Below are positions 1 to 8,394 of a stretch of 64,000 nt of DNA, in pieces. Source of the stretch: Burkholderia territorii. GTDB taxonomy: Bacteria; Pseudomonadota; Gammaproteobacteria; Burkholderiales; Burkholderiaceae. A program made the translations under genes and the position numbers. Each line of letters begins with the position of its first letter. Position 1 is the first letter of the stretch. The notes under the pieces were generated by a model. It was given only the letters and a program-made list of their open reading frames with translations. It made no database searches and was not told where the DNA came from. Location of the stretch: positions 186,001 to 250,000 of the forward strand of contig NZ_CADFEJ010000005.1 of NCBI RefSeq assembly GCF_902833055.1, in the 5' to 3' direction.

Positions 1-261
1 GTCGTCGGCAGGTTCCGTCGGCGGCAACCGGCTTTCCGGCACCGTAAAACCCGAAACCGGATTCCAGACAATCAACTGCGCGTAGCCTGCTTCCCGCAGA
101 TTGTCGCCCAACGTATTGACCAGCGACTGCGCCGTCACGATTTCAGGTGCAATCTCACCGGCTTGCAAGTCGCGCACATTTCCCGATAGCACGAACTGGC
201 TCTTCAAAGGAAGGAAACGCAGCAGATCACGTAACCATCTTGGCTTCACGTATGCAGGCAT
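1..261 (-). CDS. N-terminal part of a possible AAA-type ATPase (runs off the window)
   Basis: Reading the minus strand from ATG at 261 gives 87 codons open to the window edge. The translation begins MPAYVKPRWLRDLLRF and continues with FVLSGNVRDLQ. From memory, the W-L-R-D-L-L-R-F-L-P / S-G-N-V-R-D-L pattern recalls the N-terminus of a family of large AAA+ ATPases in beta- and gammaproteobacteria. The Walker motifs would lie outside the window, so the function is tentative. No strong Shine-Dalgarno precedes the ATG, and the start was chosen from the protein pattern. The upstream DNA (318-378) carries an array of TATCCGAA-like boxes. Confidence 0.5.
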   Translation of the reverse strand, partial: MPAYVKPRWLRDLLRFLPLKSQFVLSGNVRDLQAGEIAPEIVTAQSLVNTLGDNLREAGYAQLIVWNPVSGFTVPESRLPPTEPADD

Positions 262-317
262 GTCGTAACGGCAAGCGCAAAAAAACGAAAGCAAAACGTT
301 ACCATAGCCTGTCGATC

Positions 318-378
318 GGCATATCCCGAATGAATGTCAATATCCGAAACATATCCGGACGCATCCGAATAGCGGATG
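318..378. repeat. Array of TATCCGAA-like boxes
   Basis: Four imperfect copies of TATCC(G/C)(A/G)A lie in one orientation (boxes starting near 322, 341, 352 and 362) with an inverted half box, AGCGGAT, at 371-377. The last three are 10-11 bp apart, about one helical turn, and the first is about two turns further away. They sit upstream of the minus-strand ATPase-like gene and beyond the 3' end of the VOC gene. A regulator-binding array is the simplest reading. No function is proven. Confidence 0.4.
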
Positions 379-545
379 ATTTCCCCCGGTCAAATGATTA
401 TGTGCCTCGTTTCATCGAAGGCGGCAAGGCTGAAGTGATGGCGCTCCCGAAGCGCGGCACGCCGCCTGCGCGGGAAGTGGCAGGAGCGACGCTCGCGGGC
501 GTGAAGGGGGCGATTGGATCGACGTATTGCGGTTGAGCGGCGCCG

Positions 546-959
546 TCACGGCCGCTCGTGTGCCGACGGCGCAGCGTGGCATACGGCCTCGATCCGGTTG
601 CCGGCCGGATCGATGACGAAGGCGGCGTAGTAGTCTGCGTGATACTGCGGCCTCAAGCCGGGGTCGCCATCGGGTCGCCCGCCCGCCGACAGCGCTGCCT
701 CGAAAAACGCATGCACCTGCGCGCGAGAAGCGGCCTTGAAACACCAGTGCCGCTTGCTCTCCCCGACTTCGGCGGGATCCAGATAAATCGCCAGGAAGGT
801 GGACGCGGTGTCGTCGGCATTGCAACGTTCGCCGTAACCGAGCGCGGTGCCGCGGTCATAAACCCGGGTCGCGCCCAGCGCGGCCATGACACCGTCGTAG
901 AAAGGGCGGGCCTGGTCGATATCCGGAACGCCGATGGACACGTGGTCAAGCAGTTGCAT
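546..959 (-). CDS. VOC (glyoxalase/bleomycin-resistance) family protein
   Basis: The 137-residue product has the single-module vicinal-oxygen-chelate pattern. It begins MQLLDHVSIGVPDIDQARPF and ends with the typical strand FVIDPAGNRIEAVCH. Candidate metal ligands are the early His (DHVSIGV), the central HWCF segment and the late Glu (NRIEAV). Members of this family are dimeric metalloenzymes such as lyases, isomerases or dioxygenases, or antibiotic-binding proteins, and the sequence alone does not show the substrate. The frame stays open upstream to about 1424, but the family N-terminus sets the start at 959. It is a single minus-strand gene 92 bp downstream of the bestrophin-like gene. Confidence 0.85.
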   Translation of the reverse strand: MQLLDHVSIGVPDIDQARPFYDGVMAALGATRVYDRGTALGYGERCNADDTASTFLAIYLDPAEVGESKRHWCFKAASRAQVHAFFEAALSAGGRPDGDPGLRPQYHADYYAAFVIDPAGNRIEAVCHAAPSAHERP

Positions 960-1051
960 GGTGTTGGCTCCATTGAACGAGCACGAGTCTACACAACCCG
1001 CCCCGGTCCGGCCGAGCAACCTTACCGACGACCACACTACCGCCCCCGTCG

Positions 1052-1972
1052 CTACGTGATCTGATAGGTCGACGCCGGCACGAACTCCTCCGGCATCGGC
1101 CGATCCCCGAGTTCCAGCACCGACCGCTCGATCGTACGCGCCATCGCATCGAGCGCGAGCGCATTCGGCGCAAGACCGAACGGCTCGGCCACTTCGTTCG
1201 CGATCGCTTCGAGCGCGATCAGCGTGTACGAGATGAATACGCAAATCAGCGGCGTGAAGAATTCCGTCGAATCGACGAGACCGAACGGCAGCAGCACGCA
1301 GTATGCATAGACCGTGCGATGCAGCAGCACGCTGTACGAGAACGGGATCGGCGTCGACAGGATGCGCTCGCAGCCGCCCACAGCCTTGCCCAGCTCGGCC
1401 AGTTGCGCATCGAACATCCAGCACGTCGCTTCGCTGCCGGGCGTGCGGCCCAGCGCACGCACGATCGCTCCACGCAGATCATCGAGAATCGCGACGGGCT
1501 GATAGCACTTGTGCGCGAACGCGGCCGCGCGCTCGGCGCCGAGGATGCGTGCCAGATCCTGCGCCGGATCGGTATGCCGCAACTGATGTTTCAGCGCATA
1601 CGTGAACGCGATCAGCAGATCCGCGAGCCGGTTGCGCTCGGCGTCGCTCACGCTGTCGGGCAGGTAGCGCCGCAGCTGCGACGTGACGGTGCGCGCCGAG
1701 ATCAGCAGGTTGCCCCACAGAAGCCGTGCCTCCTTGAAGCGCTCGAAGCTCGCGTTGTTGCGAAATGCGAGGAAGATCGCGAGCGCGAGCCCGAACAGCG
1801 TGAACGGCGCGGTGTTCAGCGGAATCTTCTCGCCGAAGATGCGCCCGTTCGTGAAGACCGCCAGCGTGCTGACGATCGCCATGAACACGAGTTGCGGAAT
1901 GATCGACTGCAGCACGGAGCCGTTCCAGACGAACAGCATCCTGAGCCAGTTTTGTCGTGGTCTGACGATCAT
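1052..1972 (-). CDS. Bestrophin-like (YneE/UPF0187) membrane channel
   Basis: The 306-residue inner-membrane protein begins MIVRPRQNWLRMLFVWNGSV. It has two N-terminal membrane segments (IIPQLVFMAIVSTLAVF, then FTLFGLALAIFLAF) followed by the bestrophin signature RNNASFERFKEARLLWG. Two more hydrophobic segments lie near residues 205-250 (YSVLLHRTVYAYCVLLPFGLV; FFTPLICVFISYTLIALEAI). The C-terminal ANEVAEPFG motif matches bacterial bestrophin homologues, which form pentameric ion channels. Length and start fit the family. It is co-directional with cydBA upstream, but a 175-bp gap with a GC-rich hairpin separates them, so it is probably transcribed separately. Confidence 0.85.
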   Translation of the reverse strand: MIVRPRQNWLRMLFVWNGSVLQSIIPQLVFMAIVSTLAVFTNGRIFGEKIPLNTAPFTLFGLALAIFLAFRNNASFERFKEARLLWGNLLISARTVTSQLRRYLPDSVSDAERNRLADLLIAFTYALKHQLRHTDPAQDLARILGAERAAAFAHKCYQPVAILDDLRGAIVRALGRTPGSEATCWMFDAQLAELGKAVGGCERILSTPIPFSYSVLLHRTVYAYCVLLPFGLVDSTEFFTPLICVFISYTLIALEAIANEVAEPFGLAPNALALDAMARTIERSVLELGDRPMPEEFVPASTYQIT

Positions 1973-2031
1973 GGTGTTGTCCCGACTGCCGAAGAAATAT
2001 GCGATGCGGATCGCCGCCGCCCGACGTGCAA

Positions 2032-2052
2032 CGGCCCGCGCTTGGCGGGCCG
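2032..2052 (-). terminator. GC-rich hairpin after cydB
   Basis: CGGCCCGC (2032-2039) and GCGGGCCG (2045-2052) are perfect 8-bp arms around a 5-nt loop. The hairpin lies between the cydB stop and the bestrophin gene. There is no clear U-tract, so it is only a candidate terminator or attenuating hairpin. Confidence 0.35.
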
Positions 2053-2147
2053 CTGTCGGCTCGATACGACGCCGCGCGACGCCATTCGCGGCGTGCGCGC
2101 GTGATGATACGCGCGCGCACGCGCTGGCCCGTCGCCCGGCGTGGCGG

Positions 2148-3155
2148 TCAATGATAGCCGGCGTCGCCCTCGCGCACCTTGCCGCGGAACACGCGGTACT
2201 GCATCGCGTTGTACACGAGAATGATCGGCAGCACGATCACGGTGCCGACCAGCGCGAACAGCTGGCTCGAATGGCTCGACGATGCATCCCAGATCGTCAG
2301 CGACGGCGGCACGATATTCGGCCAGATGCTGATCACGAGCCCGGTGTAGCCGAGGAACACGAGCGCGAGCGTCAGCAGGAACGGCGTCGCCTCGTGCTCG
2401 CGCTTCACCGTGTGGAAAATGCCCCACACGCAGGCGACGACGAGGATCGGCACCGGCAGGAACCAGCCGAGGTCGCCGCTGCCGAACCAGCGATGCGCGA
2501 CGGCCGGCAGCCCGATCACGGTCCACAGGCTGACCACGCCCATGACCGCGAGCAGCACGCCCGCGAGCGGCTTCATCAGCATGCGCATCTTGCGCTGCAG
2601 CTCGCCGTCGACCTTCAGGATCAGCCAGCCGCAGCCGAGCGTCGCATAGGTGACGAGCACGCCGATCCCGCAGAACAGGCTGAACGGCGACAGCCAGTCG
2701 AACGGCCCGCCCGCGAACTGGTTGTTCACGATCCGGATGCCCTGCAGCAGCGAACCGAGCGTGATCCCCTGGCAGAACGCGGCCAGCGCGGAGCCGCCGA
2801 TGAACGCGAGATCCCACAGATGCTGCGTGCGATTCGCCTTCGCACGCAATTCGAACGCGGCGCCGCGAAAGATCAGTCCGATCACCATCAGGATCAGCGG
2901 CAGGTAGTTCGCCGGCAGCAGCGTCGAGTAAACGACCGGAAACGCGCCGTACAGGCCCGCTCCGCCGAGCACGAGAAAGGTCTCGTTGCCGTCCCATACC
3001 GGCGCGACGGTATTGAGCATGACTTCGCGTTCGGCCTTCGCGTCGAAGAACGGAAACAGCAGGCCGATGCCGAGGTCGAAGCCGTCGAGCATCACGTAGA
3101 GGAACACGCCGAGGCCGATGATCGCGGCCCACACGACAGGAAGATCGATGTGCAT
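2148..3155 (-). CDS. cydB: Cytochrome bd-type ubiquinol oxidase subunit II
   Basis: The 335-residue integral membrane protein begins MHIDLPVVWAAIIGLGVFLY and carries the CydB hallmarks LDGFDLGIG and WDGNETFLV, with several further membrane helices. It pairs with CydA to form the membrane quinol oxidase that reduces oxygen to water without pumping protons. It starts 3 bp after the cydA stop, so the two are translated from one message. No cydX-like small ORF is evident directly downstream. The partner CydA has a short Q-loop, so the pair is probably the cyanide-insensitive (CioAB) branch. Confidence 0.95.
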   Translation of the reverse strand: MHIDLPVVWAAIIGLGVFLYVMLDGFDLGIGLLFPFFDAKAEREVMLNTVAPVWDGNETFLVLGGAGLYGAFPVVYSTLLPANYLPLILMVIGLIFRGAAFELRAKANRTQHLWDLAFIGGSALAAFCQGITLGSLLQGIRIVNNQFAGGPFDWLSPFSLFCGIGVLVTYATLGCGWLILKVDGELQRKMRMLMKPLAGVLLAVMGVVSLWTVIGLPAVAHRWFGSGDLGWFLPVPILVVACVWGIFHTVKREHEATPFLLTLALVFLGYTGLVISIWPNIVPPSLTIWDASSSHSSQLFALVGTVIVLPIILVYNAMQYRVFRGKVREGDAGYH

Positions 3156-3158
3156 GAC

Positions 3159-4559
3159 TTACTCCGCTTCGGTGACGTTCAGCGGCGTGGACAGCGCGCT
3201 CTTGCGCAGCCCCGGATGCCGGTGCAGCTCGATGTATCCGGCGTGCGCGGCCGGCCCGCGCTTCATCAGTTTCATCATGTAGTAGATACCCGTTCCGAAC
3301 ACCAGGAGATACACGACCACGAAGATCAGCAGCGATACGCCGACCTGCTGCGCGCTGAGCGGCGCAACCGAATCGACGGTGCGCAGCACGCCGTATACAG
3401 TCCACGGTTGCCGCCCGACCTCGGTCGTGATCCAGCCGGCGAGCAGCGCGACGATGCCCGACGGTCCCATGCACACGACGAACCACTGGAACCAGCGCGT
3501 TTCATACAGGCGCCCGCCCTTTCTCAGCAGCAGACCGAGCAGCGCGGTAAGCAGCATCAGCATCCCGAGGCCGGCCATGATCCGGAACGTCCAGAAGATG
3601 ATCGGCGAATACGGGCGATCCTGCGCCGGGAATTCCTTCAGCCCGCGAATCTCGCCATCCCAGCTGTGCGTGAGGATCAGGCTGCCGAGGTGCGGCACCT
3701 GGATCGCATAGCGCGTCGTCTCGGCCTGCATGTCCGGCAGGCCGACCAGGTTCAGCGCGGTGCCGCCCTTCTCGGTTTCCCACAGCCCCTCGATCGCAGC
3801 GATCTTCGCCGGCTGGTATTCACGCGTGTTCAGCCCGTGCGCGTCGCCGACGAGGATCTGGATCGGTGCGAGCAGCAGCAGCATCCACAGCGCCATCGAG
3901 AAGCTGCGCTTCACCGGCTCGTCGCGACGCCCCTTCAGCAGGTGCCACGCACCGCACGCGGCGACGATGAAGCCCGCGACGATGAACGCGGCGATCGTCA
4001 TGTGCGCGAGGCGAAACGGGAACGACGGGTTGAAGACGACCTTGAACCAGTCGACCGGCACGACGAGGCCATTCTCGATCTTGTAGCCCTGCGGCGTCTG
4101 CATGAAGCTGTTCGATGCGAGGATCCAGAACGTCGAGATCAGCGTGCCGACCGCGACCATCAGCGTCGCGAAGAAATGCGCGCGCGGGCTGACGCGCTGC
4201 CAGCCGAACAGCATCACGCCGAGAAAGCCGGCTTCGAGGAAGAAGGCCGTCAGGACTTCGTAAGTGAGCAGCGGGCCGGTGATGTTGCCGGCGACGCGCG
4301 AGAAGCCCGACCAGTTCGTGCCGAACTCGTACGCCATCACGACGCCGGAGACGACACCCATCCCGAAGCCGATCGCGAAGATCTTCGACCAGAACTGGAA
4401 CATGGATTTGTACGCGGCATCGCCGGTGACGAGATAGCGCCATTCCAGCACCGCCAGGAAGCTCGCCATGCCGATGCTGATCGCCGGAAACACGATGTGG
4501 AACGACACCGTGAACGCGAATTGCAATCGGGCGAGATGGAACGCATCGAAGATTTCCAT
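3159..4559 (-). CDS. cydA: Cytochrome bd-type ubiquinol oxidase subunit I (CioA-like)
   Basis: The 466-residue multi-pass protein begins MEIFDAFHLARLQFAFTVSF. The N-terminal region with FHIVFP carries the conserved haem-ligand His, and the GRQPW motif (TTEVGRQPWTVYG, about residues 380-392) is diagnostic for subunit I. The length fits the short Q-loop CioA class rather than the longer E. coli CydA. It is the first gene of a cydA-cydB operon, divergent from the fdhD-moeA cluster across about 400 bp. Bd oxidases act at low oxygen or when haem-copper oxidases are inhibited. No clear FNR-type box was picked out upstream. Confidence 0.95.
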   Translation of the reverse strand: MEIFDAFHLARLQFAFTVSFHIVFPAISIGMASFLAVLEWRYLVTGDAAYKSMFQFWSKIFAIGFGMGVVSGVVMAYEFGTNWSGFSRVAGNITGPLLTYEVLTAFFLEAGFLGVMLFGWQRVSPRAHFFATLMVAVGTLISTFWILASNSFMQTPQGYKIENGLVVPVDWFKVVFNPSFPFRLAHMTIAAFIVAGFIVAACGAWHLLKGRRDEPVKRSFSMALWMLLLLAPIQILVGDAHGLNTREYQPAKIAAIEGLWETEKGGTALNLVGLPDMQAETTRYAIQVPHLGSLILTHSWDGEIRGLKEFPAQDRPYSPIIFWTFRIMAGLGMLMLLTALLGLLLRKGGRLYETRWFQWFVVCMGPSGIVALLAGWITTEVGRQPWTVYGVLRTVDSVAPLSAQQVGVSLLIFVVVYLLVFGTGIYYMMKLMKRGPAAHAGYIELHRHPGLRKSALSTPLNVTEAE

Positions 4560-4958
4560 GACCGTAATTTGCTCGTGGTTGTGAGGACGTCAGCTCGAAG
4601 CAGGAAATCGCGCGACGGCTTCGCGGCGGCACGTGCGGACATGGACGGATCGCGGTGCACGGCAACGAAGCGTGAATGACGATATCGCGATTGCGACGAT
4701 ACTCGCAATCGCGCAAACGTGCGCTGAAACTGTGCTTTCCCCGGGGCCGGAGATGTGTGTACGGAAAAACCGTTCAACGGCCACGCAGCCCGCAGCTGTA
4801 CTGCTTTCCGCATGGCGACGCTGTACATCCATGGCGCCACCGAACGCCCGTACCATCGGTCCGTGACCTTCCCGTGGCGAACCCGCGCAACACCGCCCCC
4901 GCAGAATCCGTTCCCGTCGCGTGACACGCGCCGGCCGATCCCCCAAGGAGAAATACGC
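4560..4958. other. Divergent intergenic region cydA / fdhD
   Basis: About 400 bp without a supported gene. The fdhD frame stays open upstream to 4755, but that extension has no family character. The region contains a perfect inverted repeat (4686-4713) and a good ribosome binding site (AAGGAG at 4945-4950) for fdhD. No recognisable riboswitch was identified. Confidence 0.5.
4686..4713. promoter_or_regulatory. Perfect 11-bp inverted repeat between cydA and fdhD
   Basis: CGCGATTGCGA (4686-4696) and TCGCAATCGCG (4703-4713) are exact reverse complements separated by 6 nt. The site lies about 127 bp upstream of the cydA start and 246 bp upstream of fdhD. It could be an operator for a dimeric regulator or a hairpin in either leader. 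It lacks a following T-run, so a terminator is less likely. Confidence 0.5.
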
Positions 4959-5831
4959 ATGCAGCCCAGCGACCGCCCCGACGCTCCGTCCGGCAGCCGC
5001 GCGTGTCGCGTGACGCGTCATCGTGCCGGCGAAGCGCGGGACACCGTCGATCGCGTCGTCGACGAAACGCCGGTTGCACTCGTGTTCAACGGCATCGCGC
5101 ACTCGGTCATGATGGCGACGCCGATCGACCTCGACGCGTTCGGCCTCGGCTTCGCGCTGAGCGAAGGGATCGTCGAGCGCGCGTCGGACGTTTTCGACAT
5201 CGAAAGCGAATGCCGGCCCGGCAGCGCCGAAGTGCGGCTCACGGTGTCGCAGCAGGCATTCATGGCAATGAAGGCGCATCGGCGCGCGCTGGCCGGCCGC
5301 ACCGGCTGCGGCGTCTGCGGAATCGAAAGCATCGCGCAGCTCGACCTGCATCCGCCGCGCATCGCGTCTGCCGGTGCGGCGGCCGGCATCGGCACCGACG
5401 CCGTCGCGCGCGCCGCCCGCGCGTTGCCGGCGCGGCAGCCGCTGATGCATGCGACCGGCGGCATCCACGCTGCCGCCTGGTGCGATCGCGACGGCGCCGT
5501 GCTGGAAGTCTTCGAGGACGTCGGCCGCCACAATGCGCTCGACAAGCTGATCGGCCGGCTCGCGCGGCGCCGCGCCGACCTCGCCGCGGGCTTCGTGTTC
5601 CTGTCGAGCCGCGCGAGCTACGAGCTCGTGCGCAAGGCCGCACGCGTCGGCATGCCGATGATCGCGACGATCTCGGCGCCGACGTCGCTCGCGATCGACG
5701 TTGCACGCGAAGCCGGCGTGCGGTTGCTCGGCTTCTGCCGCAACGACGGCGTCGTCGAATACGTGTCACCCGATCCGCTCCCGCTACCCGAACCAACGCG
5801 TGCGCAATCGCATGCGCTCACCGCTCGATGA
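4959..5831 (+). CDS. fdhD: FdhD-type sulfurtransferase for formate dehydrogenase
   Basis: The 290-residue protein beginning MQPSDRPDAPSG matches the FdhD family, which passes sulfur from a cysteine desulfurase to the molybdenum/tungsten-bisMGD cofactor of formate dehydrogenase. The catalytic pair is in GCGVCG (C117 and C120). VDETPVALVFNG, ALSEGI, ATGGIHAA, EDVGRHNALDKLIG and FLSSRASYE are family blocks in order. ATG 4959 was chosen because AAGGAG lies 8 bp upstream and the longer frame from 4755 is not conserved. Its stop overlaps the moeA start (ATGA), indicating coupling. No formate dehydrogenase subunit gene is in the window. Confidence 0.93.
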   Translation: MQPSDRPDAPSGSRACRVTRHRAGEARDTVDRVVDETPVALVFNGIAHSVMMATPIDLDAFGLGFALSEGIVERASDVFDIESECRPGSAEVRLTVSQQAFMAMKAHRRALAGRTGCGVCGIESIAQLDLHPPRIASAGAAAGIGTDAVARAARALPARQPLMHATGGIHAAAWCDRDGAVLEVFEDVGRHNALDKLIGRLARRRADLAAGFVFLSSRASYELVRKAARVGMPMIATISAPTSLAIDVAREAGVRLLGFCRNDGVVEYVSPDPLPLPEPTRAQSHALTAR

Positions 5832-7042
5832 AACCCCTGACCGATTTCGATACCGCCCAACGGCAGTTCGCCGGCGCGTTCGCGCCGCCGCATGCGGCCC
5901 TTTCCATGCCGGTCGCGCAGGCGGCCGGCCACGTGCTCGCCGCACCGCTCATCGCCGTGCTCGACCAGCCGCCCGCCGACCAGAGCGCGATGGACGGCTA
6001 TGCAATCCGCCACGCCGACCTCGAATACGGCGAGCCGCTGCGCGTCGCGCAGCACTGCTACGCGGGCGACGTGCCGTCGCCGCTGGCACCGCGCACGGCA
6101 GCGCGGATCTTCACCGGCAGCCTGATTCCGCCGGGCGCCGACACCGTCGTGATGCAGGAGCACGCGCGCGAGGTGGGCGGTCTCGTCGCGTTCGATGCAT
6201 CGCCGCGCAGCGGGTCGCATATCCGCCGCCGCGGCGAGGAAGTGCGCGCGGGCGACCTGCTGATGCCGGCCGGCGTGCGGCTCGGCGCGATGCACGTCGG
6301 CGTCGCCGCCGCACAGGGTTGCGCGCGCATCGATGTGCGGCCGCCGTTGCGGATCGGGATCCTGACGACCGGCGACGAGCTCGTCCCGTGCGGCGAACCG
6401 CGTGCGCCCCAGCAGATCTACAACAGCAACGCGCCGATGCTCGCGGCCCTCGTATCGGGAACCGGTGCCTGTGTCGCCGCGGCCGAACACGCCGCCGACA
6501 CGCCGGGCGCCGTCGGTGCGGCACTGCGCGAATTGGCCACGCGCTGCGATCTGGTCGTCTGCGTCGGCGGTGCGTCCGTCGGCGACAAGGATCTGCTGCG
6601 CCCGGCACTGACCGCGCTCGGCGCATCGTTCGAGGTGTCGGGCGTGCGGATGAAACCGGGCAAGCCCGTCGCGCTCGCGCGGCTCGACGAACGGCCCGTC
6701 GTGTTGCTGCCCGGCAATCCGGGCGCGGCGATGATCGCGTTCGCACTGTTCGTCGCACCGCTGATCCGCCGTTTGCAGGGGCGAGACGATTGCCTTCCGG
6801 CCGTGCCGTCGCTGCCGATCGACATCGACGTCGAGCCGGACGCGCAGCGCGAACGCTTCGTGCGCGTGCGCCGCACCATCGCCGCCAACGGCGCGCCCGT
6901 GCTCGACACGCTGCGCCAGCAAGGCGCCGGCATGCTGCAATCGCTCGTGCACGCGAGCGGGCTCGCGCGGCTGCCGGCAGGCCGGCGCATCGCACGCGGC
7001 GACGCCATGCCGTATTACGACTTCGCGCACTGGCTCGCATGA
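5828..7042 (+). CDS. moeA: Molybdopterin molybdenumtransferase MoeA
   Basis: The 404-residue cytoplasmic enzyme inserts molybdate into adenylated molybdopterin to complete molybdenum cofactor. Recognisable blocks are DQPPADQSAMDGYAI near residue 50, the IFTGSLIPPGADTVV loop, HIRRRGEEVRAGD, GILTTGDELV, the GGASVGDKD phosphate-binding motif and VSGVRMKPGKPVA, LLPGNPGAA. The C-terminal domain IV is present, ending YYDFAHWLA. The start ATG at 5828 overlaps the fdhD stop by four bases. The frame is open upstream through fdhD, but that part is a shadow. It is the second gene of the cofactor block. Confidence 0.95.
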   Translation: MKPLTDFDTAQRQFAGAFAPPHAALSMPVAQAAGHVLAAPLIAVLDQPPADQSAMDGYAIRHADLEYGEPLRVAQHCYAGDVPSPLAPRTAARIFTGSLIPPGADTVVMQEHAREVGGLVAFDASPRSGSHIRRRGEEVRAGDLLMPAGVRLGAMHVGVAAAQGCARIDVRPPLRIGILTTGDELVPCGEPRAPQQIYNSNAPMLAALVSGTGACVAAAEHAADTPGAVGAALRELATRCDLVVCVGGASVGDKDLLRPALTALGASFEVSGVRMKPGKPVALARLDERPVVLLPGNPGAAMIAFALFVAPLIRRLQGRDDCLPAVPSLPIDIDVEPDAQRERFVRVRRTIAANGAPVLDTLRQQGAGMLQSLVHASGLARLPAGRRIARGDAMPYYDFAHWLA

Positions 7043-7265
7043 GCGCAAATGTAAGCGTGCACCCGCTCGTCATGCCCGCCTTTCGCGCAGGCAGGATGAC
7101 GAACTGTATTCCTGCATTTCGGCCGCGATTGTGTCTCTGCCGACGGAATCCGGCGGACTATCCTCGCGATGAGGCTCGTCACGGCCGGTGCGCCGACATA
7201 TCCGCATGCGCTCGGCCGGCCGGCGACGCCGTTCCGCTCACTTCCTGCAGGCAGACGAACCCATC

Positions 7266-8348
7266 GTGAATGCCATCGCTTCCGCGCCGGCCGCCGCATC
7301 GCCCGGCGCCCTCTCCCGCCCGCTCGACACGCTCGCGCGGCCGTTGCGCGATCTGCGGCTGTCCGTCATCGACCAGTGCAATTTCCGCTGCGGCTACTGC
7401 ATGCCGCGCGACACGTTCGGTCCCGACTATGCATTCATGCCGTCGTCCGAGCGGCTGTCGTTCGCGCAACTGGAGAAGATCGCGCGCGCGTTCGTCTCGC
7501 TCGGCGTCGAAAAGATCCGCCTCACCGGCGGCGAGCCGCTGCTGCGCCGCAACCTCGAAGCGCTGATCGAACGGCTCGCGATACTGACGACGGTCGGCGG
7601 CAAGCCCGTCGAAATCGCGCTGACGACCAACGGTTCGTTGCTCGCCACCAAGGCACGCACATTGCGCGACGCGGGCTTGTCGCGCGTAACCGTGAGTCTC
7701 GACGCGCTCGACGACACCGTGTTCCGCCGGATGACCGACACCGACGTGCCGGTGGCGCGCGTGCTGGCCGGCATCGAGGCCGCGCAGGCGGCCGGCCTCG
7801 CCCCCGTGAAGGTCAACGCCGTGATCGAACGCGGTGCGAACGACGACCAGGTCCTGCCGCTCGTGCGCCACTTTCGTCATAGCGGCGTGACCGTGCGCTT
7901 CATCGAATACATGGACGTCGGCGGCGCGAGCGCGTGGTCCGGCGACAAGGTCGTGCCGGCCGCGCGGATGCGCGAGCTCATCGATGCGCGCTATCCGCTC
8001 GTGCTGGTCGGCGAACCGGGACACGACGCCACCGCGATCCGCTGCCGGCACATCGACGGTGCGGGCGAGGTCGGCTTCATCGCGAGCGTGTCGCATCCGT
8101 TCTGCGGCACGTGCTCGCGCGCCCGCGTGTCCGCCGACGGCCGGCTCTATACGTGCCTGTTCGCGACGCAGGGCACCGACCTGCGGCCGTGGCTCGGTGA
8201 CGCCGCATCGATCGACCGCCTCGCCGATGCCGTACGCACGCGATGGACACGGCGCGACGACCGCTATTCCGAACGACGGGCCACGCTTGCGGCGCGGCCG
8301 TCCGGCAAGACCTATCCGACCGTGCGCATGTCGCTCGTCGGCGGCTGA
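7266..8348 (+). CDS. moaA: GTP 3',8-cyclase MoaA (radical SAM)
   Basis: The product catalyses the first step of molybdopterin synthesis, turning GTP into (8S)-3',8-cyclo-7,8-dihydroguanosine 5'-triphosphate. From GTG 7266 it is 360 residues. The radical-SAM motif CNFRCGYC gives C38, C42 and C45. LTGGEPLLR follows, and the C-terminal cluster cysteines are in FCGTCSRARVSADGRLYTCLF. The chain ends in the conserved Gly-Gly (SLVGG). The frame is open to 7188, but the upstream peptide is arginine-rich and not family-like. GTG 7266 is the likeliest start though its ribosome binding site is weak. No moaC lies in the window. Confidence 0.92.
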   Translation: MNAIASAPAAASPGALSRPLDTLARPLRDLRLSVIDQCNFRCGYCMPRDTFGPDYAFMPSSERLSFAQLEKIARAFVSLGVEKIRLTGGEPLLRRNLEALIERLAILTTVGGKPVEIALTTNGSLLATKARTLRDAGLSRVTVSLDALDDTVFRRMTDTDVPVARVLAGIEAAQAAGLAPVKVNAVIERGANDDQVLPLVRHFRHSGVTVRFIEYMDVGGASAWSGDKVVPAARMRELIDARYPLVLVGEPGHDATAIRCRHIDGAGEVGFIASVSHPFCGTCSRARVSADGRLYTCLFATQGTDLRPWLGDAASIDRLADAVRTRWTRRDDRYSERRATLAARPSGKTYPTVRMSLVGG

Positions 8349-8394
8349 CGGGCAGCCGCGCGAAGCGGAGTGCACCGCCTACTGGAGAACCGTC

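Noticed and set aside
147-536. 129-codon plus-strand frame near the left end
   Set aside because: It overlaps the start of the minus-strand ATPase-like gene and shows no family pattern.
1683-4679. 998-codon plus-strand open frame antisense to cydBA
   Set aside because: It lies opposite clear cydA and cydB genes, its protein is dominated by Arg, Ala, His, Asp and Glu, and it has no family blocks. It is a GC-rich shadow frame.
4560-4958. Possible molybdenum-cofactor or cobalamin riboswitch before fdhD
   Set aside because: No conserved box or structure of either class could be recognised. Only an inverted repeat and a ribosome binding site are evident.
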